Source: Deuterostichococcus epilithicus | Lineage: Eukaryota > Chlorophyta > Trebouxiophyceae > Prasiolales > Stichococcaceae | Length of the DNA stretch: 64,000 nt | Reading direction: 5' to 3' | NCBI GenBank assembly: GCA_033439295.1 | Contig: JAVTLE010000021.1 | Location: forward strand, 744,009-808,008 | In this document: in pieces, positions 1 to 12,425 of the stretch | Numbering within the stretch: position 1 is the stretch's first letter | Layout: every line of letters begins with the position of its first letter | Translations under genes and position numbers: made by a program | The notes under the pieces: generated by a model | Database searches by the model: none | The model's input: only the letters and a program-made list of their open reading frames with translations | What the model was told of the DNA's origin: nothing

Positions 1-755
1 GGCGGCGGGCGCAGGCTTCTTGCCTGCTGGAATTCTACTCGCCTGGAGTCCTATATGGCGCTTGAATTTTGCTGCGGCGTAGTGAGTTCGTTCGTTGGCA
101 TAGCGCACCTTTGCCATGCACACAGGTGCATGATCCACATAACTTGACGCCGCGCAGCATGCACAATGCTGTTTTATCACTATGTTTCCAGAAACGATCC
201 ATCAACCACCTCTCTCGCCTGCCAAGCAGGTACTGCCAGTACTCAGCTGTGCACGAAGCCAACTGTTGAAGTACACGCCCTGCATCATTGACAATAGGTC
301 CGGCATCATTGACAGGCTGTTCACCGTGCTAATTGCCCGCAGCTTCTGCTGCGGCAGCAGCCCTACCACACCTGCTTGTGCAGCTGCAGCAGAGCCTGAT
401 CGACGCCCTGCCACAGCTTCAGGCTCTGACATGTTGCGCCGCATCCACTGCCTGACGATGGTTTGCAGCTTCTGCCTTCTCTGCAGCTCCAGTGATCGAC
501 AGCCGCCCTGTAAAGGTGCCTTGCGACCCAGCATGGTGTGGGTTCGATCTAGGGTCGAGTGTCTGTGCAGTGGACACAGCAGCGATGTGGCTGCATCTTG
601 CAGAAGAGCGCACCCAACACCGCCAGCTTGCAGCGCCTCAACAAGAGCAGGACGTCCAGCCCTGCCTGCTGTCGGCACCTCCAGGTCGATGTTGTGCAAG
701 GGATCCCCTTGAAGCTCACTAATTCTCTCCGATGAAGTGTTGCTGCCTTTTGCAG

Positions 756-3700
756 GGAATCCCAGCCGAGGAGGCCATTGCGGCGGTCCGCAGCGCGGCC
801 GACGGTGCGGCTGGGGATGGTAGGTAAGCGCCCAGCGTGAGCAACGACTTGCGGCGCCAGCTGCCAGAGGCAGCGACAGGTGACAGCACGAGGTCTCAAT
901 TGCAGCAGTCAGTTCGGCATCTGGCTGTGGATGCTGCATTGTCCACGTATGCTATTTGCATCAGTGCAGCATGCGTTGGTGCGGCGCAAGGCAGCAGGAG
1001 GCACTGCGTGGCACAGCGATGCACTGCAGAAGGGACAGCTAGGGCAGAGGAGAGTCAGCACAAAGCCACGCCCCTGCAACGACATCGTGTGCAGTTCTTC
1101 CCTTTAGGAGCCGCGGTGTCCTTTGCTCCATGCCTGCGGCCAGGGGTGCATGCCCGCAGTTCTGATACAACAATCCCTACCTCATGCAGGTGGTGCAGCC
1201 GCTGAGGCCGGCAATGAGCGCCTGGAGGACGATGCTGCAGCCGTCCCTGATCCGGTCTGGCTGGTGCTGGCGGTTCCCGGCAGCCGGCTGCCGCCGGACC
1301 TTATCCGTCAAGCAGCGCAATCCGCTGCGCTTCTGGCGGCGCTGCGGGCGCTGTGGACGGCGGCGGCGCGGCAGAAGCTGCTGCGTTGGGTTGAAGTAAA
1401 GCGGCTCAGGTGCGATGTGCAGGAACGAGCGGTAACTGCCTCACACAACGGCCACGCCGGTTTGCCTGTTGCTATCGCTGCCACCCCTGCCCGGAGGCTC
1501 CCACTCCTGCGGGCCTCCCTGCTGCCACTGCTGCGCCAATGCTGACGGCTCGCGCCAGCCGCCGCCCGAACAGAGTAGATGTGCAGCTGACTTCGCACCA
1601 GGCAGCGCCCATGCCTTGAGCCATGCTGCGCCCTGTGCAGGGCATGGACATGGCCGACATCGACAGGAAGGTGGAAGCAGATGATCCGTCAAAGGCTCGT
1701 GCCGGAGGCTGCAGCGGCCAACGGCACCAAAGGCAGCGCCAGCACTGCCAACAGCAGCTGGCCCGATGCACCCGGGTCATCCGCAGGCAGCGGTCGCGGC
1801 GTGGCCAGCGCCGCCGTTTGGGCCACGGCGCCGCAGCAGTCGGCGCGGCAGCGCCTGACAGACGTGCTGAGGCTGCCTTCTGTACGCACTGCCCACGCAC
1901 TGCCCTGGACTCTGGCAGCGCCATCCAGGTGGTTGCAGTGGACTGGACTTGAGCCGCACTCGCTTTGTATCAGATCTCGAATCAGACACGCCTGTCGAAC
2001 CATGGTCGCAAAAATTATGCCATTCCCCATAGGTGCTGGCATGTGTGGAGACCGTCAGCGCCATCCGCCGGAGCTGCCGGTATTGAGACAATCCTCGATC
2101 GCATGGAGGAGGCCATTGCACAGGTGCATCGCCTGTCTGCTCTGCCTGCTGCCACGAAGTTGGATAGGCTAGCTGGGACGGCAATGTTTGCCTGCAGCAC
2201 TGACAGCAGGAGGACGCTGGAAGTGGGGCTCTAACTCACTGTGCATGTGCCCGGCGGTGAGAGGGTCTGCTCAACCTGGTCAAACGGTTCGTTAATCTCT
2301 ACAGGGCGCCAGCGATGAGGTTGTCGTGCGCATCGCAACGTCCTGTGCGGAGGTCAGGCGGAGCGGTTTGGCGACAGAGAGCGGTTCACCTGCATCATTA
2401 ACATGCAGTTTGCGGGAGAAGGCCTGGGATCGCCGGCAGTCTTCGAGGCCATGGGGGCTGTGCGCCACAGCCCTGCGCTGCTGGCGTTTTTTGAGCACCT
2501 CGCCAAATGGTGGAGCAGGTGAGGGACAGCAGCCACCCCCGCCGCTGGCCGGAAATGTCATGACGTCGCTGCAGGCCGCCCTTACGCCGTGTGGCTGCTG
2601 CTCTGAGGCCGTCTTTCTGCTTCTCGCATCTGGAGCCAACGCGGCCGCACAGTGCAATGCGTGTCAGGGCGCTTCGATTCTGCTGCAGGGCGCCAGCGGC
2701 ACGACCATCGAGCAGCTGGCCCTGGAGTGGTGCGCGCGGCAACCGCAGCTGAGTGCCGCGGAGCAGGCGGCCGCCATCGCGGAGACGGACGCTCTGGTGG
2801 TGGAGCTGCTCGGGGGCCGCTGTTGCAGCGCCAGCGACCGCGCGCCTGCTGCGGGCGCGCAAGTGGAACTGCGTTGGCGTCATGCCATCAGCCTGCTACT
2901 GCTCATTGCATGCATGCCCACTGTCTGAAGGGCGTGGAGGTGGGTAGCATGCGCCACAATAGGCCTTGCTCTTCTCAGCAGGGCTTCACTCCACTGGCGT
3001 CAACTTGAGCACCATTGCTGCTGCCCGGCCGGCTTACGCAATGATGCACATGCATGCGCGCATCTGTGACCGGCTGTGGTTTTCGGTCTGGCCACGAATC
3101 GTCTGCAGGACTGATCCTCCGTCACCACCTGTGAAACAGGCGCTGCTGCCCAGCCACCTGCCGTGCACATCATGCCTGCGCCTGCCAGCCGCAGTGCTGC
3201 CGAATCCGGTGCACCGGCCGCCTTGTCACAGCAGGCTGTCAGGCAGCGTCTACTGGCAGTCCTCAAGATGCAACAAGTGTGCTGCAGTTCACGAACAGCT
3301 TCAAGTTCTCATGCTGTGGGCCCTTGATCGGGCACGCTGCTGGCTTCAGCATGGTGCAGCTGCACCATGCGAGCGACTTGCGCATGAGCACAAGTGTCTG
3401 GTCGGAGCATGCGGCCGTGTTCAGGATGGGGCAGCATGCTTGGAGAACAATTGAAGCATCAGATAAATTTTGACGGCTGTCTGGGGGAGACAGGCATCCA
3501 CCCCGCATGGAAAGGGTTATCTGGAGAAACCTCAGGGAAAAACCATGTGTGCGCTGCTGCAGGTGCGGGCATGCCTGGAGGAGGTGGAACGCTCGAAGGG
3601 CATTGCTGCCAGGGACCAGGCGGTCGACAGCATCCAGGAGGCCATTGCCCAGGTACACTGCTGCGCTGTGCCTGAGCACAAATCCGAGTTGTGCTTGCCT

Positions 3701-6619
3701 GTCGATGAGATTCTACCCTTTGCCAACACAATGTGGAAAGCAGCCTTCTGCTGCAGACGCGCCTATGCGCTGTATATGTGGCTGCAACCAGGTCAATGTC
3801 TTGCAGGATTGCCTTTACGCCAAAAAGCCGGATCGTGGCTCGGCGGTGCCTGCTCACCTCGGAGAACGTTGAACGCTCATATCCAACACATCCAACGCAG
3901 CGCGCAAACGACAATGCTGTGGTGTGTCTCGCGATAGATGTTCAACGCAGTGAGACGACAGGGAACGCCGAGGAGGACTGTTGCAGCCACATGCGCGACA
4001 TGGAGCTTGCGGGCGGCGGCATGGCTGCGCCCGGGGTGTCGGCCGCCATGCAGGACGTCCAACCGACCGCTGCCATGGCGGCCTTCTGCGACCACCTCGC
4101 CGACACGGTGGAGAGGGTGCGTCGTTGCATAGGCAGCCTCGCGCTTGCTCGTCACTCACCCGCTGGCTGTTTCTGCATCACCTGCCCTGTACGAGCTGCG
4201 ACCTGAGTGCCGTTTTGTTTCCGCGGGGCGCCAGCGTTACCACCGTCAAGCGGACGGCCCTAGACTGGGCACGGCGGGACCCCCAGGGAAGTGCCGCAGA
4301 GCTGCGGGCCATCGCGGTGCAGACCGAGGTCTGGGCCGCCAACATGCTCCGTGGCTGCTCCGCCGGCGCCGGCCGGTCTCGCATCGCCGCATCTGCTTGT
4401 GGTGCGGCCACTGCTGGGCGCCTGGTCGCATCGTTGTGGCCGATATGGTAATTCAGGCCGATATGGTAATCCACATCCCAACGATGGGGAGGGTGCCGGG
4501 TCGGTCCCTCACAGCGAATGGCTGCCCTTCGATCTGCTGCACATCAGCGATCCGCTGCCTCGCCGCCAAAGGGGATACAACAGCCTCGGCTGTGGAGCTG
4601 CACAACGCACTCGCCCCCATTCGATGAGCGAGACTGCACCCTACGCCAACCTGCCAGCGCCAAACAAAACTTGGATCGTGAATGGCCTTCGCAGGCGCTG
4701 ATCCATCAGCGCCGGCGGCGTGCTTGCGGCGCACGGCCGGGGATGTGCCGGAATTGCCAAGCGCCCCTCCCGCAAGCAGGAGCTTCGACTGGCGTATGCA
4801 GCAGCTGGAGGAGGTGAGCTGCTTTGTCCGATATGACAGACGGGCACGACGTGCACCTGTCGTTCTGCAGCACATACTTTGTATACGTGCTTTGTGGTAC
4901 TACACAATCAAGTCAGCCCTGCTCAGACGCCCAGGATTGGCCTGGGCAGCAACTAGCTGCGGCGCTCAGCCTCGTGTGCACTCAGACACACTCGCCTGCC
5001 GGCTTTTGCACGAGTGCCTCGTGAGATCTCGTGTTCGTGCCGCAGGTCATGATGAGGCCGGAAGTCGAAAAAGTCGTCGTGAGCATGCCAGCGCCCCCGG
5101 TCTCCAGATGAGCCTTCTTCGAGGAGGTCTATGCAGGCAGTTACACGGGTGCGGTTGCATGCTTGACGGCAAGTCGCAACCCATTGGCGCCTGCATGCAG
5201 TGCCATCGTTCTGAGACTGCTATCCCACTGCTGCTGTGAAGCTCCATTGGCACGTGAACCTGTGCATGCACCGGGCGCCGGGAGAGGGGTCAGGGTCACA
5301 GCCAGGCAGCAATTCAGACACATTGGCGGCACATCATCCTGCATTGCCACCATGTCTGGCAGCTCGTCACCCAGTTGCTTGTGAATATGCACTTCAGGGC
5401 TAACCTGACTGAGTTTCACTGTGCTTTGGAACTGTGCAAATGCAGGGCGCAACCAATGATGATGTTGCGGCCATGGTGCAACGCTTTCTGTCACGGGGTG
5501 GCGAGGGTCCTAAACCGACAGGCAACACCGCAGGAGCGGGCCCAGAGCGCAATGGCCGCTCTCATCGCAATGCTGGCGCCAGCACGCGGCCCGGCAGCAG
5601 CGCAGCTGCGCCCACTGTAAGCCCAGCCGAGAGCAGCGCACAGCAGCCACTGCCGGCAGGCAGCAGGCAGCAGGCAGGCGCAGCCTCATCTGCATCGCCT
5701 TCCAGCCCGGCTGCAGGAGAGCAGTCCCCAGTGGCAGCGTCCGGCGGCAGACAGAAGATGCGCGGGAAGCGTAAGCAAGGGCGTAAGACACCTACAAGAC
5801 ACCCACAGCCGCCGCATCGGCAGCCGCAGCAGCAGGGCACCGGGCAGCGTTGGCGGCACCGCAGCTCGCGGCAGCGGCTGGATCCCTTGTTTCAGGGGCA
5901 ACACTTGCGCCGGCAGCGCCGCACACTGAACCCGTTCAGGCACCAGGAGCAGCGCCGGCGGCGGCACCGATGCCGGCGGCCAGCTCGCTGGAAACTGACG
6001 TGCACGAGCAACCACACCTGCATGGTGAGCAGCAAGCGGACAGATGCACGAGCATTGCTGGCGCCGGCGCAGCCCAGCAGCCCAGCACACAGAGGTGGCG
6101 CGACAGCAGCACCGCAGTTGGCGGCGCAACAGATGGCGGCGCGGCGGCTGATGGCACGGCAGACGGCGACATAGCAGATGGCGGCGCCATCGATGGCAGC
6201 CCCGGTGCTTCAGATGCCGAGGACGTCGGGGACCTCGTCCCCTGGCTGCTGCCGGGCGAGGCGGCCGTGAGTCCTGCAGCGGCCGCCGCCGCTGTGCCCG
6301 CAGCCAACGGCGGCGCGGCCAGCGACATGGAACCTGCTGCGGCGCTGCCGGCGGCGCAGGACATGCCTCCGCGCCAGCCGTCAGGGTTTGGCATGCTTTC
6401 AGAGGAAGACGTCCCATCGGATTTCGTCTGCCCCATTTCGCACGAGCTCAAGTCGAAGCCTGTGATCCTCTGCCAGGACGGCTACTCCTAGAGCGCGCCA
6501 CGTAGCCAGACGAGCCCCATGACCAATGCACCGCTGTCCAGCCAGGGCCTGGTCCTGATGCCCAACAAGGCGCTGCAGTGTGCCATCGCCGCCTTTGTGC
6601 GGCAGCAGCGACGCTGCTA
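756..6619 (+). CDS. U-box domain protein gene, multi-exon, possibly decaying
   Basis: This is a series of short coding exons ending in a U-box, so the product is probably a U-box E3 ubiquitin ligase. Recognisable exons are 756-823 (EEAIAAVRSA), 1190-1395, one ending at 2123 (MEEAIAQ), 2305-2352 (GASDEVV), 2409-2518 (FAGEGLGSPAV), one from 2689 (GASGTTIEQLALEW), 3563-3652 (SIQEAIAQ), 3987-4116 (MELAGGGMAAP), about 4227 (GASVTTVKRTALDW), 5046-5106 and 5446 onward (GATNDDVAAMVQ). The last leads into Ala/Gln/Pro-rich sequence whose frame changes near 5771-5808. The U-box begins at about 6408 (DFVCPISHELKSKPVILCQD) but meets an in-frame TAG at 6489-6491. The rest (TSPMTNAPL, MPNKALQCAI) follows in the same frame with about seven residues fewer than usual, to 6619. 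The first exon and start codon were not located. A pseudogene is plausible. Confidence 0.5.
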
Positions 6620-7675
6620 GTGATGTGGAGTGGCAGCGCTTTTAAACAAAGCGCATTGATCTGCACCATCCGAACTGGCGTTCAGGACGCAAGGAGGTTA
6701 TGCGGAAACCGTCCGGACTTACGTGAAAGAGACTTGGTGGATCTTGCCGAAGGTTAATGAAGTAGGCAATAATCCATTGGCGGGATCCTGCAAATATTCC
6801 CCTCGCCATTCTTCACCAGACAGTCTTCACCCATGCTGGCTCCAAAATGCGACTGCACACGCGCAATCTTCCTCTTTCACGCGCACTAGCCGATCGCCGT
6901 GCCAGTTCGACGGTGCGGAAACAGAGCCGCATCGAGTGGCACAATAGCGGAGCACATCGCTGCAGCTGCGGTTCGTCCTGCGTGCACCGGGTCGACACCT
7001 CGCCGTTGGGGCGTCAGGCTCCTCAAGGTGCCGCGCGTTCAAACTTGAGGTCGAGTTGACTCGCTCGATCTTCGCTCTTCTGCTGCAGCCTTCGCCAGCG
7101 CTGCAGCGCGCGAGCATATCCGCTTGACAATCCGCCGGACAAACGGTGCAGGTGCACGTCTGACATTGACCTTCAAACCTGCGCGGACGCCTGCAGACCT
7201 GCGATCGGCTTTGATGCATCAAGGGACCCTCTGCTCATGCTCGCAGCACCTGCCCTGCGAGCCATGGGCCATTGCAAAGGCTTTCAATTTGAATTCTGAG
7301 CTCGGCAGATGGCGGGCTGGTGCCTAAGAGGGCTACGCTCCTTCTGCCTCGATCGACCCTCATCAATGCCTGCTGCACTGGGAAAGCACGGCTGTCTTGC
7401 AGACCAGCTACAGCGCCGGCTACAGCAAGCATGTGACAACACCCCAGGCCGACCTCTATGGCCGCAGTTAGGTCACCTTTGGTGCAGCCGCGACTGATGG
7501 TCCTTGTGCTGTGTTGCAGATGCATCGAAATGGGCAGCCATTTCGGCCTGACTGCGCCGTGATCCTGCAGCGCTGCTCACTGATGCACAAGCATCGGCGC
7601 CAGTTCTTGTCTGCTGACAGCAGTCTCGGGGTCATTCTCATAAAGCTTTGACGTTTTCGTTGGACTGCAGGCATC
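6620..7675. other. Intergenic region, U-box gene to KH gene
   Basis: About 1.05 kb between the end of the first U-box gene and the proposed start of the KH gene. Open frames here are short and mutually overlapping on both strands, and I see no domain, splice-linked exon or structured RNA. It probably holds the 3' UTR of the U-box gene and the promoter and 5' UTR of the KH gene. Confidence 0.4.
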
Positions 7676-8803
7676 ATGGAAGGCATGGCCAGAGGCATGC
7701 CTACCCACTCGCCGACAGGTTCGCCTACTTCCAGCTCGCCAACGCGCAGTGACGAAGACGCTTCCCCAGTCAGGTGCGCACTGCAGGCTTCGAGTCCATG
7801 AAGGGCTTTTCAACTCTGACGATACGAGACCTTCACGGCTATGTGTGACGCTGGGCAAAGGCTGCCACCCTGAGTGTGCATCACATGTATTGCAGCAGCA
7901 GCAGGGCATCTGCACTGGGCAAAGGCTGCCACCCTGGGTGTGCATCACATGTATTGCAGCAGCAGCAGGGCATCTGCACAAACCTGTTGGCGAATGCCTT
8001 CGAAGTGAACATCGACTGCACCTCCCAACCATACTGCCCTGGTGCACTCTGCGTCTCCAGTCGGCAAAATGCTGCACACCCGGCGCAGCTATGCAGGCAC
8101 CGCGCGTCAGCTCCTCTATAATTTCGATTTCAAATTCGAATTCGAGGCGTGCTGCCGTGGTGCGCAGGGGCCGACCGAGCTCGGTGCAGGACATGCTACA
8201 GTACATCAAGGGACGTCTCGCCGCCAGCCCCCCGCGGCAGGCGCTGGCGGCACCGCCGCCTGCGCCATCCGTCGCCAGAAACACCTGCCTCTTCGGCGAG
8301 GCTAGCGGCCGCCTTAAGTGGGTGCAGCCCAGCGGTGCGCCGACCTCCTCTCCTTCTGCTGAAATTCTCGTATGTGCTGCAAGCCGAGCCTGCATGATCA
8401 AACCATAGTTCCAGCCCGCCCGCACCTTGCGCTGTGTCTCTGCCGCCTGTAGTGTGGCGCTCCTTTGCTGCCCACATTCGAAAGAAAGATGCAGTCAGAT
8501 GCGTGCGGTTGCTGTCATCAGCGACTGCTGCTGAATGAGGGTATCTGCTGCTTCACAAGTGCACCTGCTGCGGCCTCATGCGCCGTGTGTGCGCGGTCTG
8601 CAGGGCCGAGGCAGCCAGGCGAGGGCGTCGAAAACGAGGAGCAGGGCATCGTCTATGCCGATGCGAACGAGCACGGGCACGCCCTCCAATCCCAATACCC
8701 ACCATCGAACTGCTCATGCCAGCGGCTGGCAGTGGTCCGTTGCATGTCTTGTGCGCAGGGAGCTGACAAGTTACCACCTGCAGAAGCTGTGTGCGGTATA
8801 TAT

Positions 8804-8851
<48 letters not shown>

Positions 8852-11043
8852 GGCTGCGGCTGCGGCTGCGGCTGCGGCTGCTGCTGCTGATGACCTTGGC
8901 GACGATGCTCACCCTGATGCGCTGCAGGGGCATCGTGATGAAGATCACTCTGCTGGCGGCCGGCTTCATCATCGGTGCGTCCCGGCCTGCCTGCCCCCCT
9001 GCACTGTGACTTCCTGCCGCACTGCACATCCCAATGCTTCAACCATTGCAGGTTGTCTCCGGTGTGCCTCCCAGTGGCTGGTCGTCCTGCTGCAAGAACA
9101 GGCGATCCAGCACAACTGTGTGTCTGCCAGCCCTGCCATGCCATCTAAGAATTTCCCAATGCTGATGCTGCCCGCCGCAACCCTCCTCACCATCGACCCA
9201 CTGCGAAAGATGCTGGTGTTTCGTTCAGGACCGTCTGGCGTGTGCGTGCGCGAGATCAGCAAGCTGTCGGGCGCCGACGTCAAGTCCTGGACAGACCCGG
9301 CAGCCGGCCTCAGCCGCCCCACCCGCACCTTCAACATCGAGGTGCGCCATTTTGAGGCTGTTGCGCCGTGTTTGAGACTGTTGCGCAATCCTGCAGAGGC
9401 AGCACCTGCTGGCCACTGCCGATTTCGCGATTCTCCCCAGTGCTGTCACAACCACTTTCACAGATCCCAGCATCTGCGGAAAGTTTACAGACAGCGGCCG
9501 ATCCCAGTCTCGATGAGCTCCAGGTCCAGAGCTGTGCTGCTGCCTTGTTGTTCTGCCGCAACATCGGCAGATGGGGTGTGCGCTGTCGTGATAGTCCTTT
9601 TTTCTGACCACCTTGCAGGGCAGCTCGAGTGCAATCACGCATGCGCTGTTCGTCATTTCCGAGGCTGTGGACCGCTACAAGCAGCTGTGCGAAGGCCGCT
9701 CCTGTGGTGCGTCCCTGATTGCTGATCACAGCCGCGAGCCTGCCAGCCTAGCGGTTTTGCTTGATACGCATGCAGCAGCGCCTTGTAGCACGTCCAGTTG
9801 GGTGTCACGCAAGCTGACTCCCCTGTCGTTGTTGCGACCCATTGAGCGGTTTTGTGGTTGATGGATGATGCTGCAGGCCAGGTGGTGTCACGGGTGCAGC
9901 GTGTGGCAGGTATCGACTTCCACTACCAGCCGCCGCCGCGCCACCTGGTGCCCTACGCCGCCGCTCTCAAGGGGCAGCACAGCACCCGGTGCGCTGCATG
10001 GCTCTTCCTGTGCGAAGTAGCTCATGCTGTGTGCAGCAGGGCGGCATCATGTCTGGGGCGTCTCTGTCTGCGCAGAGCGGCGGACCTTTGTGATGGACTG
10101 TCTATTGCCCGCGCTTTCTGTGCAGCACAGCGGCAATACACGGAGTGTATTTCGAACTTGGCGCGCCCTTCATTGCTCTCAAGTGAATGCACTACTGCCA
10201 CAGCAGACCGGTGGAAACGCATGTGGTTTCACAAACAGGGATGTCGGCCGCCGCATCGATCTGGACCGGGAGGCGCGCAGCACGGCGTCTGTGTTCGACA
10301 TCGCCGCCGCTATGCGCGCGCTGGCCACCACTGCCGCTGAGTTCCAGGCAAGCTGCAAGTGCTCTGACCAAGCTCGACTGATGCTCGCCTCGTTGCAACA
10401 TTACCCACCCTCAGAGCTGCAACTCTCTGGCCTTATGGCGCCCAGCTGTTCTCCATGTGCGCTGAATGAGGTCAGCCGCTAGCGGATCCTCACACCCACC
10501 AATGCTGTGCTGAACCAAGACGAACACCCAATGCACAACTGTCGCAGGAGCGTCTGCAGCAGCGCCTGGCCCCGCAGCACTTAGACGCCAGCAACTTGAT
10601 GCTGCAGCAGCTGGCGGGCTTGCTTGGCAGCATCTCCATGCCGCCGCAGCAGGCACCGCTGCCGTCACAGCACCTGCACCAGCACCAGTACCAGCCGCTA
10701 CCGCACTATGGTGCGGCCGGCAGCGCCGCCGCCACCGTCGCCATGTCCTGCCAAGACCTCTGGACCGCGGCCGACGCCGGCTTATCGCAGCAGCGCCCGC
10801 CGCCGCGCTTCAGCCAGCCGCAGCCGCAGTTCGAGCTACCGTTCCCCAACGTGTCGCTGTTCAGCGGCCACAGCCCCCTGGCGGGCAGCGGCCAGCTGCG
10901 GCAGCTGCAGCAGGGCGCCTCCCAGCAGCAGGACACTTTCGGCAGCAGCGGCCCCTTTGTAGGGCACCATGACACCTTCGTTGGGCCGGACCTGCCGCTG
11001 AGCCTGGCTGGCCCCTCACTGCCTGCCGGGCTGGGCAGGGCCT

Positions 11044-11078
<35 letters not shown>

Positions 11079-12425
11079 TTCCCGCCGCCGGCCCCGCCGC
11101 CTGCGGCCGGCAGCAGGTCCTTCCCCGAGGACCACTCGTCACACGCCCGCGGCTTTGGCCACGGCCGGCACACGTCGCTGTCGCACTTCCTGCACCAGGC
11201 GCAGCAGCAGGCCCCCACGAAGCCCGCCTACCAGCAGCAGCATTTCACGGACATGGGTTCAGGCTTCTTCCTTGGCGGCGATCGCTCTGGCACCGCCACG
11301 CCCCTGGGCCCGCTTTCCTGGCCGCCAAGCCGGACGGAGTCGCCAGTTCCCGGCGCTAGGGCCTACTTTGCTACCAGCGGCGGCAGCGACGGCGTGTCCC
11401 TGTTCTCTGCTGCGCACGTCGCCGCCACCGCTGATGCCGCCGCTGCTGACGCCGCCGCCACGGCCAGCGCTGCTGCGCCAGGCCCGCTACCTGCGGCCTG
11501 GCTCGCGCCCTTCCAGCGTATCGCCAGCGTTGCTGACAGCGTGGCAGGCGCCGGCGCAGGCTCCAGCCCTGCCGCCACAAAACCCGCCGCCGACAGCCCG
11601 AGCACCCCGGACCGCGCCGCGCCTGCTGCCGGCGGCCTGCCGCATGCGCGCCACCCGCACAGCCAGGGCAGCCCGCGCTTCAGCACCCCACCGAAGCGGG
11701 CGCTGTCTGGCGCAGGCATGGCGTCACTGCCTGCTGCCACCCGCTCCCCGGACTCGCCGGCCGGCGACTCCCTCGACCAGCTGCGGGTGACTTTTGCATC
11801 GTTGGGTTGTACGGCAGCTCCACATTGTTGTCGATACTCTTATTCTTGGGTACTGCCGTGATGGAGCCATCCTTTTGGCTTCCTTTCAGCCATCTGCCAC
11901 GTATTGCTCTCGGCTTGGCCTGTTGGCCATCCGAAGGTGCATTCTTGGATGCACCTTCTGCTTCCAGTGCAGAAATAATCTTGATTTGACCCGCCGATCT
12001 GAACCTGCAGGCAGCCGCCTTCAGATTCTACGAGGAGGGTTCGGTGCATCCTTTTGATGCCTCCGAGCTGGGCAGTCTTGGCCACATTCCCGTGCCGCAG
12101 GACGAGCAGTTTCACTTCGAGGGTGAGGGTGAGGACGGCCATGCGCTGTGCCGCCTTCTTCCCAATTGATGTCTGTGCTGCCTCAAATGTCACATATTCT
12201 TGACTGAGGATGGTATGCTCGCCTTGCTTCCGAAGTGATGGCGTTGCAGGCAGCGCTGCACACAACTGCCAACACCTCAAGTGAATGGTGTCCGCAACGC
12301 ATGGCAGAGAAACAGGCTGATGATGACATTGCTTCCGGCCTGCAGGCTCCAGCGCCGCCGCTCCCTGGATACACAACAGCGACCACCCGATTCTGGTGAG
12401 CTCACGAGTTGGCGCACGAAATTAG
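7676..12425 (+). CDS. KH-domain RNA-binding protein
   Basis: Likely a single-stranded RNA-binding protein. The proposed ATG at 7676 opens a Ser/Thr-rich exon to 7773. The KH domain is spread over exons 8928-8974 (IVMKITLLAAGFIIG), 9229-9341 and 9619-9706. The first joins the second in phase to give the GxxG loop as G-P-S-G, followed by VCVREISKLSGADVKSW and then RTFNIE. Further exons are 9877-9988 (VVSRVQRVAGIDFHYQ), 10239-10347 (ending at a GC donor, GCAAGC), a long Gln/Pro/Ala/Ser-rich exon 10548-11786, one from about 12003 (AAAFRFYEEGSVHPFD) and a last exon 12346-12425 ending in TAG. Phases of the KH exons agree. An exon around 8110-8370 (RGRPSSVQDMLQYIKGRL) probably belongs too, but its junctions are unsure. 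The C-terminal half is low complexity. A donor-like GTGAGC near 12397 means the end could lie further on. Confidence 0.7.
7851..7978. repeat. 64-bp tandem duplication in KH gene intron
   Basis: Two adjacent 64-base units, 7851-7914 and 7915-7978, differ at a single base (CCCTGAGTG versus CCCTGGGTG). Each unit contains a short (CAG) run. They lie between the first exon and the next probable exon of the KH gene. Confidence 0.9.
8809..8889. repeat. (CTG)14(CGGCTG)5(CTG)3 microsatellite
   Basis: An uninterrupted 81-base compound trinucleotide/hexanucleotide repeat. It ends 38 bases before the intron-exon junction at 8927/8928 of the KH gene, so it sits in the 3' part of an intron. Read in frames it would give poly-Leu/Arg-Leu or poly-Ala, but nothing supports it being translated. 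Confidence 0.9.

Noticed and set aside
5771-5808. A 38-base intron at the frame change in the first U-box gene
   Set aside because: GT and AG are in place and the phase would fit, but the length is too short for a spliceosomal intron; an indel is equally likely.
8791-9009. A 72-codon poly-Leu/Arg-Leu ORF
   Set aside because: It is a reading of the CTG microsatellite in an intron; only the part from 8928 is exon.
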